The notes under the pieces: generated by a model
Told to the model about the DNA's origin: nothing
Databases searched by the model: none
The model's input: the letters and a program-made list of their open reading frames with translations, nothing else
DNA from: Tausonia pullulans
Taxonomy: Eukaryota; Basidiomycota; Tremellomycetes; Cystofilobasidiales; Mrakiaceae
DNA length: 64,000 nucleotides
Direction: 5' to 3'
NCBI GenBank assembly: GCA_951802195.1
Contig: OX637622.1
Coordinates: 496,001-560,000, forward strand
In this document: positions 43,395 through 55,400 of the stretch, one piece after another
Layout: each line of letters starts with the position of its first letter
Position numbering within the stretch: the first letter of the stretch is position 1
Position numbers and translations under genes: made by a program

Positions 43395-46300
43395 TTAGGC
43401 GTGCGGGACCCATTCGCGCCATGACTTGACCTCGGCCTTAGTGACACCCTCCTGATACTTCTCGAGTCCTCCGCGCGGGATCATGTAGGCGAGAGTCTCG
43501 ACCCAGAGCTGCGCGAGCTTCGAATCGGTAATCAAGGGGAGGCCAAAGTCGACGGCGTTCCTGGATAGCAGAGACAGATGAAGTCAGCATCTCGCTCGTT
43601 GGACACATGAACCAAGGTTGTACTCGCCTGCGTGCAACGTATGCCGGGTCTTTTTGCGAAGATCCACGCCTGTCCGCCAGGTTGATAACCGATTGGATAT
43701 CGGCGTCCTCGAATGCAGCAAGCAGCTTGCGCTTGTCGGTGAGAGGGAAGAAGATCTTGCTCGCGGACTGTTGGAAAGTGGTGGAACGAGAGGGAAGGGA
43801 GGAACAAGCGGTCAACTCTGCGCGACGACCCTCCCCACGCTACCAAAACACGTACGACGAAGGGGATCGAGTTAAGGAAGTCCTGCATCTCGACGTCCGA
43901 GGTGTAGAGCTTGAAGCCAAGGTCGACGAGGCCCTTGGCGACCGACTTCAGCTCGGGGTTCGACGTGGATCCACCAAGGAGGACACCCGAGCCAAGCTTG
44001 GGGAGCCTGAAGTTTGAGGTTGACGTAAAGGCTGTACGTAAACGAGATCAGTACGACATTTGCAGCTCGGATAACTGAAGTTCCGTCAAACTCACCACTC
44101 CAGTAGGCCTCGTGGATGGTCGAGCCGAACTGCAGAAGACACTCGATCAGTTATTACGCTCATCACAGAAAAGGAGAGGGTACCCACAGCAGCAACCTCT
44201 CCCGTCGAAGCCATCTCGACACCGAGGAAGGGGTCGGCACCACCGAGACGCGTCCAGGAGAAGTGGGGGACCTTGATGGCAACGTAGTCGCGCTTCTCCT
44301 TCATGAGGTCGACCGGCTCAGGAACGTTCACGTCCATAATGGCCGCTGAGGCGACGTCGATGAAGTTGGTACCGAGGACCTTGGAGACGAAGGGGAACGA
44401 CCGCGAAGCACGGAGGTTGCATTCGATGACCTTGAGCTCCGCCTCGGACTCGCCGTCCTGGACAGGCTTGCGGATGATCTGCATGTTGAAAGGCCCAGAG
44501 ATGTCGAACGCCTTGGCGACCTTGACAGCAATGTCCTTGAGGCGGTCCATGTCGGACTCCGGGAGAGAGAACGGAGGGAGGACGAGGGTAGCATCGCCAG
44601 AATGGACACCGGCGTTCTCGACGTGCTCCGAGACGGCGTGGATGAGGAGCTTGCCCTTGTGGGCGACGGCGTCAATGTCAATCTCCTGGGCATTGTTAAT
44701 AAACTTGGTGATGACGACGGGGTGGTCCGGAGAGACGTCGGCGGCCATCGAGAGGAAGTGCTCGAGCGTCGACTCGTCCCAGACGACATTCATCGCGGCA
44801 CCGGAGAGGACGTAGGAGGGACGGATGAGCACGGGGTAGCTACGGGAGCGAGTTAGTCCAGTATTTCTTTCAAACACCAGCATGCGGTGCGACTCACGTG
44901 ACCTCGTTGGCGAACTCCTTGGCGGCCTCGAGCGATGAGACCTCCGTCCAGGCCGGCTGGTCGACGCCGATCGAGTCGAGGATCGACGAGAACTTGTGGC
45001 GATCCTCGGCGTTGTCAATCTGGTCCGGGTCCGTACCGAGGACTTTGACACCGGTCTGCTTGAGACGAAGAGCGATGTTCTGGGGCAGCTGTCCACCGAC
45101 CGAGACAACAACACCCTCGGCGCGCTCGAGCTCGTAAATGTCCATGACGCGCTCGTAGCCGAGCTCCTCAAAGTAGAGGCGGTCGGCCTCATCGAAATCG
45201 GTCGAGACGGTCTCCGGGTTGTAGTTGATCATGATGGTCTTCTTGCCGAGGTCGCGGACGGCGCGGGCACATGTGACGGCGCACCAGTCAAACTCAACGG
45301 ACGAGCCGATACGGTAGACACCAGATCCAAGGACCATGGTGCCCTCGTCGTTGAACTCGAGGTCGTGGGAGGTGGCGTTGTAAGTCGTGTAGAGGTAGTT
45401 GGTGTGGGCCGGGAACTCCGCAGCGAGCGTGTCAATGCGCTTAACGAAGGGCGTAACACCCAGGGCCTTACGGGCAGCGCGAACCTCGTCCTCAGTCGAG
45501 CCGATGAGGTCGGCGATCTGGGGGTCCGAGAACCCGGTCTTCTTGGCCGTCCGCATGAGGTCGGCCGAGATGTCCTCAAGCTTAGAGGCCTTGATCTGGC
45601 GGTGGACCTCGACAATGTTGTCGAGCTTGTGGAGGAACCACTTGTCGATCTTGGTGAGGTCGTGAAGCCGGTCGACAGTGTAGCCTTCGTTGAGCATCGC
45701 ATGAGCGATCGCAAAGAGCCGACGGTCATTGTTGTGGGTGAGCTCGTGGTCGAGGTTCTCCGGCTTCCAGTAGGGCGCGAAACCGGTGAAACGAGGGTCG
45801 ACCTGGCGGATGGCCTTCTGAAGGGACTCCTCAAAGGTGCGACCGACGGCCATGACCTCGCCGACCGACTTCATCGCCGAGCCGACGGTCCGCTCGACGT
45901 ACTGGAACTTGGCGAGGTCCCACTTGGGGATCTTGGTGACGATGTAGTCGAGTGACGGCTCGAAGCAAGCGGTCGTGGTCTTGGTGACGGCGTTGGGGAG
46001 CTCGGGAAGGGTGTGACCGAGGGCAATCTTGGCGGCGGTGTACGCGAGGGGGTATCCGGTGGCCTTGGACGCGAGCGCACTAAACCAAAGGGGTCAGCAT
46101 TGGAAGCCCTGGACGACGAGATGAGAGCGCCACTCACGAGGAACGCGAGAGACGGGCGTTCATCTCGATGACCATGTACTCGCGCTTGTTGGGGTTGAGC
46201 GCATACTGGACATTGCACCTATAAACAAAAGCAAAGGGTCAGAGATAGATAAACAGACTTGTTGAGAGAATGTACCAGACTCACTCTCCAACTACACCAA

Positions 46301-47620
46301 CGTGGCGAACAATCTTGATGGCCGCGGTACGGAGCATGTGGTACTCGTCGTCCGAAAGTGTCTGCGAAGGCGCGACGACGATCGAATCTCCCGTGTGCGT
46401 GCCAAGGGGGTCGAAGTTCTCCATGTTGCAGCAGATGATCGTGTTCTGATGTAGAACAAGTTGTAAGCGTTCGTATCACTGAAGGAGAGGGTGAGAGAGG
46501 CGAAACTCACGTCGGCGGCATCGCGGACAACCTCGTACTCGACCTCCTTCCAGCCCTTGAGAGACTTCTCAATGAGGACCTGCGGGCTAAGGCTGAGCGA
46601 CTTGGCCGCGAGGTCACGAAGCTCCTCCTCGTTGTTGGCGAAACCCGAACCGAGTCCTCCAAGGGAGAAGGCCGAGCGGAGAATGATCGGGTAGCCGATG
46701 TCCTCAGCGGCCTTCAGGGCCGCGTCGACGGTGCTGACGGCGGTCGACTGGGCAGCGGGGATGTCGATCTCTGCGATAGCAAGTCAAGACAGTCAGTGAG
46801 GAAATCTAAAGAGAGATAGCAGGGCGATAGGCGCGAACCGTTCAGCGCCTGGACGAAGAGGTCGCGGTCCTCAGAGACCTCGAGGGTCCTGATCGGGGTA
46901 CCGAGGACCTGGACGCCGAGCCGGTCGAGGACACCCATCTTGTCGAGCTGGATTCCGACGTTGAGGGCCGACTGGCCACCGAAAGTGAGAAGAATACCGT
47001 CCGGGCGCTCCTTCTCAAGGATGGCGGCAACGTAGTCTGCCGTAATCGGGAGGAAGTAAACCTCGGACGCAAGGTGGTGCGAGGTCTGGATGGTGGCGAT
47101 GTTGGGGTTGACGAGGATAGTCTCGATGTTGGACTCCTTGAGGGCCTTGATCGCCTGGGAGCCTGGTGGGCGCAAACGGAGGGCGGCCAAAGGAAGCGAT
47201 AAATACATTCGGACAAATGCGCGCGGGCAGGCGGCGGGGGGGGGGGACAAAAGAAAAAAAAAAAACAGCGAGCGGGTCGAGTCAGCCCTCTGAGTCTCTC
47301 CACGTCCCTATCTCTGACGCACCCGAGTAGTCGAACTCTCCGGCCTGGCCGATGGAGAGACCTCCCGAGCCAACGACGACGACGCGCTTGACGTTCGGGC
47401 GAGGGATTTTGGGGAGAACCTTGGCCGAAATCCGCCTCGCAAGGTCGGACGGCGAGTTGACCGTCGGCTCGTCTCCCTCAGCATAGGCCGTAATCGGGGC
47501 GGCGACGGCGTGACGCTGGAGCGAGGGCTTGAAGCTGCGAGCCGGCGAGGTAGAGAAGAGCCGGGCAGACGAGGTAGGGACGCGAAGAACGCGGCGAAGG
47601 GAGGACGAAGGGCGGATCAT
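43395..47620 (-). CDS. CPA2: Carbamoyl-phosphate synthase, arginine-specific, large subunit
   Basis: Makes carbamoyl phosphate from ammonia (delivered from glutamine by the small subunit), bicarbonate and two ATP, for arginine synthesis. It starts [20 protein letters not shown], followed by [10 protein letters not shown], a good mitochondrial targeting peptide, which argues for the arginine enzyme rather than the pyrimidine CAD protein. The first synthetase half has [70 protein letters not shown] and [20 protein letters not shown]. The second half has [76 protein letters not shown] and MQIIRKP. The C-terminal MGS-like domain is present ([19 protein letters not shown]) and ends REWVPHA, with TAA at 43395-43397. 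No ATCase or DHOase fusion follows. One intron near 47180-47320 contains G and A homopolymers. Confidence 0.96.
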
Positions 47621-48517
47621 AGTGTATGCGCTTCGGTAAAAGAGGGATGGGCGGTGGTTCCTTAGGAGGAGATGGGGTAGATCTGCTCGCTGATGTAGTC
47701 CTGGCTGATTCTGGACGAGACGGGAGGAGGAGGCTAATCAGCATGTGTCGAGTCACTCGAGAAAGAAGCAGAACGCTGGAATACGCACGGCTCGTCGAAC
47801 GTCGCGGCCTGTTCGTTGGGACGACCGAGAGCAAGAGGGGTGTCAAAGAGAGCAAAGAGAAACCAACGAAGCGGCAGGCTGACCATGCAACTTCCAAAGG
47901 GAGTAGGCGACGGAGGGGTGAGGAAGGGAGGAAGAGTGAAAAGCAGAGAGGGGCGGCCGAGGGAGCGGGCTGGGGAGATGAATGCAGATAGAGGGAAGAA
48001 CGCAGGCGGGCAAGAGAACGAGCGCCAACTTGTCCTCCCCGGCCGACCCACAGCGAATTCAAATCTGAGGCCCAGGACAGACCGACCCCGCCCGTGGACT
48101 GCACTCCTCTATCGGCCGAGTCGCCTCGTCCGCCCTTCCGTAGACGCTTGCTCTCAACGGCGACGGGCAACGAAGGGCCAGGCTTGAGTGGAGAATAAGG
48201 AGAATGGGCAGTCCGCCAGCGGGCTGGAGGACAATGATGGCCAGCCGTCCAACCGGGGCCGCGCCGACGATAGCGAGAGATTGCGGCGCTTCTCTCCTTT
48301 GAGACGGCAGCCCGGAGCCCAGCGCTCGGTGTAGACGAGCAGGCTTCCGGCTAGCATCTTGTGCTTCCGAGGTTCATCTGCTCCTAACGAAGACCGTAGA
48401 TACGGGGAGAGTGAACAACAGACAGGCCAGGGGGTCCGACCGCACTAGGGGCCCGCCCATAGTCTGTTCATCCTCGCTGTCCGGTCGCTCTCCTCCACCT
48501 CCCACCATTTGTTGGCC
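47621..48517. promoter_or_regulatory. Divergent promoter, CPA2 and a mitochondrial-type gene
   Basis: About 900 bases shared by two divergent genes whose products both carry mitochondrial targeting peptides. At 47749-47759 is CGAGTCACTCG, an imperfect palindrome holding TGACTC (minus strand, 47750-47755), the core of the Gcn4/Cpc1 site. It lies about 130 bases before the CPA2 start. Yeast CPA genes are under Gcn4 control; here the link is inference. Confidence 0.45.
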
Positions 48518-49740
48518 ATGTCCCTGCGCTCACTCCGGTCCCTGAGCCTCCGGGCAGCAGCGGCCTCCAAGGCTGTCCGTCACTTCTCCTCCGTCGCCCT
48601 ATCCCGTGTCGTTCCCGCTCCGCTCATCCCTGTCTCTCTCACTTGCCACGCAATGCCAGACGCCCGCCGCCCGCCGATCCTACGCCATACCAGGCCCTCA
48701 GGGCTTCTACCGCAGCACAGACTTTCCCAAAGGTCCCAGGATAACCACTTCAAACGGGTTGGAGCTTCAAAACATGATGTATCTCCCCGCGGGGTTTCTG
48801 TGAGTGTCGGTCGAGACGGGTTCAGACAGTGACGCGCGCGTCATCGAGACGCAATGAGAAGAGAATGGGACTGACGGTCGGTCTTCTCTCTTCCTCCATG
48901 GGCAACAAAGAACCGCCATGGCATACTTCTAGTGAATTTTTCCTTCTCGCCCGCGCTTTTTGCTGTCGATTGCGACACAATGGGACGACGGAAGACTCTA
49001 GGCTGACCTTGCCTCTCTTTCTCCCTCTTCCCTCCTCTTCCTTCATCCAGCTGGGACGCCAAGACGAACGAGGACTACGAGTTGAAGCGTTCGTTCCTCC
49101 CGGATTTCTCTTGACGTGTCATCAAAACTGATGTCCTTACTTGATTGTGACTCCAGCGAAGAAGAGCAAGCGAGCCAAGGAGCGCGCGGAGAAGGCCGAC
49201 CTCGACCGGGAGGCGGAGCAGCTCCGGGGGAACGGCGATGGGAGCGGTGCGGCGGTTAGTGGCGTCCTCATCGCTGGTGTTGTACGAAGCATAGGCTGAT
49301 ATCTTACGGAATGGGACGGAATAGACGGCCAAGATAATGGATGGGGAGCAGGGTAAGGTCTTGCCGCCAAGTTAGACATGGCTTTGGTTCGCGTCACGCT
49401 TTCTCGTTTTCCCGTGAGCTTGGCAGCATCGGCATAGGCTCTGCCAGCCCAGTTCCGTCAGTTCGAGCGGGCCATGAAGAAGAAAGCCGCCGATCAGATT
49501 ACTCTCATTGAAATTCGAACCACGGGGGGGAAAGAGGGCGATGTGGTGGATAGCACAAGCAGCTTGGACTTGATTGATGGCGCGATCGGATTATTGTGGG
49601 CTCACCTGTGGGACCAGAGTAGGAGGGTTGAATTTACCTTTCTGTATTCTCGTTGTGTGTACTCGTTGCATGCGTCTTCGGGTCTGAAAGAGAGGTGTCG
49701 CCGTCCTCCTGTCGGTTCCGCGAGACAACCCTCCTGGTGA
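48518..49740 (+). CDS. Uncharacterised protein with mitochondrial targeting peptide
   Basis: I do not recognise the family. The ATG at 48518 starts MSLRSLRSLSLRAAAASKAV, then RHFSSVALSR, a strong mitochondrial presequence. The next exon reads RRSYAIPGPQGFYRSTDFPK, GPRITTSNGLELQNMMYLPA and GF. Later exons read LWDAKTNEDYELK, then PKKSKRAKERAEKADLDREA, EQLRGNGDGS (a charged helix), TAKIMDGEQ, and QFRQFERAMKKKAADQITLI EIRTTGG. Splice phases agree through at least five exons, so a real gene is likely. The 3' end is uncertain: the last open frame stops at 49740, but an intron after WAHLWDQS could change the tail. It could be a mitochondrial ribosome or respiratory-complex accessory protein; that is a guess from the presequence and charge only. 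Confidence 0.6.
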
Positions 49741-50536
49741 TCACACCTGTCTCATCTGCGCAACCCAGGGGTCGCTATTAGGGCACCCGAAGGAAGTTGC
49801 TCGGGCGCCGTTCTTGCTCACCTTTCATGAGCAACACTGAGCTCATAGTCTCCACAAGGTGCGCAAGCGGATGAAGAATGTTCGAGTAGATCCAACTCTG
49901 AGAGGCAGCATCGGTCGTTGTTCGCCGTTCGTGCTCTTTGCTTATTCTTCAATGGCAATAACGCGCAATTGCTTGACTTCCCCGGAGCATGTGAGAGGAC
50001 GTGCATCAGCAGGAGCACAGGCGAGACGAAAATATACAAATCATCGGTCCCGGCTCAAGCGCGAGTGACCGGCCCTATGGCCGCTGGCCGACGGGGATGG
50101 AACGTCTTCGTGCTGATAGAGCGCATGTGTAGACTCTGCAGCCTGAAGAGTAGAATCGACATGCAGCGCAAGACGGCCCACGGCCCTGCCGCGGTCGGGT
50201 CATCGTCGACTTGAGATTACAAATAAGGTGCATCGCGTGCTCACTGGCCCGTCCTCGCCCAGCCTGGATCCCACAGTCGCGTCATCGTGCGCCTTTCGAG
50301 GAGAGGAGCTGTCGAGGAATGACATGCCTTTGTCTCGTCTTTTCCTGGACATCTCATAGCGTCTAACTCCCTCCTGCTCTCTGCCTTCGCTCGCCCTCGC
50401 TCTCTTTCTTGCTTGTTCTCGGCTCGGCTGCCCTCGACCACCTTCGCCCGGCCACGACACCCCACCACCGACCCCAAAGCGAGCTGGCCTGCAGTACACA
50501 ACCACCCAGCCTCCTCTTCCAACGTGCCCGGCCAGA
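49741..50536. other. Intergenic
   Basis: About 800 bases between two plus-strand genes. The last 200 bases are rich in C and T, as expected for a promoter and leader. No other feature was recognised. Confidence 0.45.
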
Positions 50537-51164
50537 ATGCCTCGCCCCAATGCTCTCCCTGACAGCGAGAATCACCCAGCTGGGCTCCTCCGAGCCCTGC
50601 CCAAGAACGAGCGGCATTTCGTAATCTTCAACTCGTCGGAGGAGCGCGGCCGACCATGGTGCCGAGACTGTGAGGTGGGTGGAGAAGACACCAGAGACGG
50701 CTGGACTGGGTCGCTGGCTAACCGCAACTTTCCACGCAACAGAACGCCCAGGGTCCGATAGACGCCTTCATCGCGCCAGGGGAGAGCACAGTCGTGCGCG
50801 TTGGGGACCGAGCTGCGTCAGTCGTAGCCCGAGACGTTGAGACGTAGGCATAACGGGACTGAGTCATCCTTTTTTCGCTCTCCTGCAGATGGTACGACCC
50901 GGCAAATGTATGGCGTCAGGCGCCTTTCGCGCTGTCCAATGTACCTACGATCATCCGGCTGCCGTTCTCGGGCGAGGTGCCGATAGAGGAGAAGGTGCGT
51001 CGATCTACAACAGCTGGGTCAGATGGCAGCGCAGAGAGCTAACAGACAGCTACGCGCGACCCTGGCAGATTGAGAAGGCGGAGCGGCTGGTCGAGACGGA
51101 GATTCTGGATTTAAAAAAACTGCGGAGGTTTGTGTCCCAACCGCTGTCGCCGCAGGATACATGA
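50537..51164 (+). CDS. TXNDC17-like thioredoxin-fold protein
   Basis: Small cytosolic thioredoxin-related protein of the TXNDC17 (TRP14, DUF953) family, disulfide reductases of small substrates. It starts MPRPNALPDSENHPAGLLRA. The family strand and active site are visible: HFVIFNSSEERGRPWCRDCE followed by NAQGPIDAFIAPGESTVVRV, then GDRAAWYDPANVWRQ, the typical block VPTIIRLPFSG, and a C-terminal KAERLVETEILDLKKLRRFV. The motif is WCRDC where the family usually has WCPDC, so the proline between the cysteines is Arg. Four exons join in phase, and stop TGA is at 51162-51164. The next gene, a glutathione transferase, is also redox-related and starts 310 bases downstream. Confidence 0.85.
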
Positions 51165-51473
51165 CGATGACTTGGACGACGGTTTCAAGGATCGCCTTGT
51201 CTGCCACATGGCTTGACCACGTAGACCCTCGTTGCGCCCGAGTTTTGAAGCCTTCGGGCGGGCATTGAGCGAGATTGCTTACCCACGGCCGCATGAAAGG
51301 ATGTGGGGTCCGAGCAGATCATTGAAGATTCGGCTTCTCTCTTTTCTCGGAAGCAGTCCAAGCCCCGGTCAGGGCATAGCCGATGGATGGACTGACTGCC
51401 AGGTCACTCGCCTATCCCTCTCTCTATCTTTGTCTATTTAGTCTCTCCCCAACCATCATTAACCCCACTCGCC
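51165..51473. other. Short intergenic
   Basis: About 310 bases. It ends in a C/T-rich leader with repeated TCTC just before the transferase start. Confidence 0.45.
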
Positions 51474-52363
51474 ATGGCGTCCTCTCCCCTTCAATCGGCC
51501 GAGAAGGTCCACTTCTTTGACATTGCCACCGGGCTCGAGGGCTACAAGCGGTCGACGATGCTCAACCCGCTCAAGACGTGCGTTCGCGGTGTCGTTCATC
51601 GTCGCCCTTCTACTGAAGTCCACCTCCTCCGCCAAAAAGCAAGCTCATCCTCAACTATAAGCGAATCCCTTACACGCAATCCTTTGTCTCCTCGCGCGAT
51701 CTCGGCCGGCTCTACACGCAACACAGCGTTCCCCCCATTCCTGGCGCGCGCCCCTACCTCCTCCCTCTCATTAAGCACTCGTCCGTCCCGACGCTCAACC
51801 ACTTCATGAACGAATCCTTCGACATCGCCCTTCACCTTGAGCGAACCTTCCTGTCTCACGGACCTTCGATCTTCCCCACCGCCGCAAGCCTCCCACTTGC
51901 CCTCGCCGTCCAGCACTTGATCGACTTGTCGACGGCAGTCGTCTGGCAGCTCATCATTGTCAAACTCCCCGACGTCCTCCCGGCTGAGGATGCTGAGGCC
52001 ATGAGGCAGATCTGGATCAAGAGACGGCACGGGAAGCCATTCGAGACGATGGCGAGCAAGGACCCGGAGAGGGACTGGAAGACGCTCGAGGGCCACCTCA
52101 CGCCGCTGCTCGCCATGCTCGCGAGCACCGCAAAGAGCGGGCCTTACTTCGAAGGCGGGGTCCTCAGCTACTCTGATTTCATTTGCGCGGGATATTTAAC
52201 GTGGGTGGTGCGTGTGGACGAGGATGGGGTTGGGAAGAGGCTGCTCGACCTGGGAGGAGGGGAGTTCTCGAGGCTGCTGCAAGCGTGCCAACCGTTGCTC
52301 GAAATGGAGGGCGAGGATCTCGACTGGCCGATCGAGAGGGGGAAGAGCAAGGCGAAACTCTGA
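51474..52363 (+). CDS. Glutathione S-transferase-like protein
   Basis: Predicted cytosolic GST, of the type found in fungal families related to Ure2p and etherases. The ATG at 51474 starts MASSPLQSAEKVHFFDIATG. The thioredoxin-like half reads LNPLKTKLILNYKRIPYTQS, FVSSRDLGRLY, ARPYLLPLIKHSSVPTLNHF and NESFDIALHLERTF. The VP pair is the cis-proline position, and ES follows as in GSTs that bind glutathione there. The all-helical half includes AVQHLIDLSTAVVWQLIIVK, WKTLEGHLTPLLAMLAS, SGPYFEGGVLSYSDFICAGY and LLQACQPLLEMEGEDLDWP. It ends GKSKAKL with TGA at 52361-52363. One intron (about 51578-51640) interrupts it. It converges with the listerin gene only 103 bases away. Substrate unknown. Confidence 0.87.
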
Positions 52364-52466
52364 AGAAGGGCGCAAAACATAGATTGGTGATGGCGTCTCC
52401 TAGGTAACTAAAGTGCGAGGATAGTGCAACACGGTCGGTCGGAATTTAGAGATGGGATGGGATAAC

Positions 52467-55400
52467 TCAGAAGAGCGAGCGGCAGAGCGGGCACGAAGAC
52501 GAATTCGACGTAGCAAACCACCTGGAGGAGAAGCAAGTCATGTCAGTGATGAAGCCACATAGACAAGAATGAGCGAGGGGATGCACTTGTAAAGGCACGA
52601 GGCATGGAACTTGTTCGAGCACGTCTTGCACGACCGGTTGGGCAGCGAGCGGTCGCTGACGCTGATGATGCTGTTGGCGGGCGGAGCAGATGACATAATC
52701 AGCGAGGATCGCTGATGGACAGGGCAAAGGCAATACGAACGAGTAGCAGATGGCGCAATCGACGACACCGGCAAAGTGAAGCGAGACGTTGCGCTTGAAG
52801 AGAGTGAGCGCGTCAAGCACGAGGCCGTCCTAGTAAACGGAACGCGCTCAGTCTTATATATTGACACACACAGGCGTCAGGATGGCTTCGCGAACGGACC
52901 TTAGAGGTGACGACCTGCTGAACAGCGAGGAGCCATGCTCGCCACTTGGACTCGGGAACTCCGACCCTCCGGAGGTCCTTGACCTCGACTCCATGAAGTG
53001 GGTAGTCAGCCGGCAGCCGAACGGCGATCTCCATCGGCTGCTCATCAACGACGTAGCTGGCGGTGACCTCGTTCACGGCCGGGAGGATCTTGACCGTCAA
53101 CGACTCGTCCTGGAGCGCCGAGAGGGCGTCCGGGTCGCGGAGCGTCGAAAGCTCATGGTTGATGATGACAGGTGAGAAGTGCTTCGAGGTGAAGGAGCTG
53201 ACGGCAAGCGAAAGCTGGCGATCCTTGCACTCGAGCCACCAGGAACGAACGATCGACTAGAGGAGGGGCCGTTGTCAGTTCATTGGGTGGAAAAAGACCC
53301 ACGAGATTTCTGCTAAGACGCACAGGGATGTTGATGAGCGCCCGGTAGTAGAGATGAGCCGCGAGGAGGGCGAGCGCGGTCGGCTCCTCCGGATCGTACA
53401 CTGGGTAATCCAGATCGTCAGCCTTCATTCTGCCTCAAGATTCAGCTCAGAACTAACTCTCGATAATGAGCTCATCAACGGCCCAGGGGCCCAGATCGAA
53501 CGGCCGGGTTCCCGTCTCCGCGACGTCGAGGATGGCAAAGATGCTCGGCAGGAAGGCCGATGAGATGAGACTCGAGGCGCGGAGCTGCTCGATGTAGCTG
53601 GTCTTGATTCGCAGGGACTGGGCGAAGGAGGTAACGAGTCAATCGAAAGCACCTGACCAGAAGGGAAGAGAGCACACTAACAGCGTCCTCAAAGTAGTCG
53701 AAGACGAGCTTCCACGCGAGCAGGTACGTGGACTGCGACCGGAGGAGAAGAGTTAGCCGCGGACGGAAGGGTCATATCGGGATGACACGAAAATAAATAA
53801 ATAAAACTGAACGATGGACATGTGGACGTCCTCTTCCGAGCTCGTTCTCGTCGCCTCGAGGCTCGCGGCAATGACGTCGATGAGCTCTTGGGGGAGCTTG
53901 ATGTCGACTTTAGCGTCTGAGTCGACCTCGACCTGGACGACGAGGTCCGAGGTCCGTGCCTTGATCATCCGCTGGAGCTGGGTCTGAGCAGTGACTTGAA
54001 CGTCGGCAGACTGCTCGTGTAGGAGGGCACAGAGCTGTGAGGGTTGAGTTGAATGCAGTGAGCATTGGAGGTCGGTGAGAAAATGGCCACCTGTGCTCAC
54101 CTGAGGCAACCGCTCGGGCGTGAGAGTCGAGAGCGGGAGGTCGTCGACCAGCTCGAGGACCATACTACGGCAGATCGATAGAGGGAGCGAGGTCGATCCG
54201 CCTGCAACGCGGAGGGTCAGCGTTGTAGCTCATCGGGGGCAAGACGAGGGAAAAAAAAAGTCACCGGATTCGGCCAAGAAGAGGCCAAAGACAAGATCGA
54301 GCGAGTCCTTCTTCCTCTGGTCCCAAAGCTCGCGCAGGATCTTGTTCGAGGCAGCTAGATCCCGGACGACAATAAGGAGGCGAAGGGTGTGGGCAAGGAA
54401 AGGCAGCGTCGACGAATCCTTCCACGACGCAGCGTCCAGGTTGGCTTCTAAGAGGTCAAAGACAAATTCCCAATGACTTCCCAGGTCATTCTGGGCAATC
54501 GGAGCGAGGTGGAGGAACATCTCGGCGACGCGTGAGTCGAGCTCCTCGCTGAGATCCTCTTCGTCGCTCGTCATCCAAGCCTGGAGCGTTTGCATGAGCA
54601 TTACCGTCCGCCTCTGGGGGAGGAAGATGGCCGTCGAATCCGGGGGCGGGGCTGCGGCAGCGAGCAGCCGGAGGGCAGGCAGGCCCTTGGTATTGACAGC
54701 GGACGCCTTGAGGCCGGTGAGTTCGGCGGCGACCTCGTTCTGGAAGCGGTCGAGTCGAGGAGAGTCAAGACAGGCGTCCTTGGAGGCGTAAATGATGGCC
54801 AGCGCGACTTGCGGGGCTGCACGAGCCAAACGAGAACCCGTCAGTAAATTGCACCTTTAGTGAATGGAGAAAAGCATTGGTTTGACTCACCCTTCGTCTG
54901 CTGTGTGCGTGCATACATAAGCCACTTCTCGCAATCCTCGGCGCTCGCCGAGCTGTAGAGCAGGATCCCGCGAAGGAGGTCACGCAGCACGCGCGAGGCG
55001 TAGATATCCTCGCCCAAAGACGAAGCCTGGACAAGGCCCGCAACTAGAGCCCCGAGGCCGCCGTCGGTCACCGAGCCCGCCGTCTCGGGCTTCGCGAGCG
55101 CGGCAAGCGTGGAAGTGTGCCAGGACGAGTCGAGCTCAGCCGCGAGCGCCGAGAGGGCGTATGAACGGAGCGAATCGGTTGACCGAACGATCTCCTCAAG
55201 CTGAACGCGCGTTGTCGGCGAGCCGAAGACCTGGCCCGAGGCCTCGGGGAAGGCAAGGCGATCCTCAGCGAAGATGCCGAGCGTTGAGATGATGCGGAGC
55301 CACGAGGGCTCCTTGCGAAGGGAGGCGCGGTCCTCGGATAGGACGAGGATGGCGAAGGTGGCGAGACGTGCGAAGGAGCTCAGGCCGTAGGCGTCGTGCT

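Noticed and set aside
47621-47760. Arginine attenuator peptide uORF before the carbamoyl-phosphate synthase gene
   Set aside because: That peptide belongs to the small-subunit gene in fungi, and no matching short frame was seen here.
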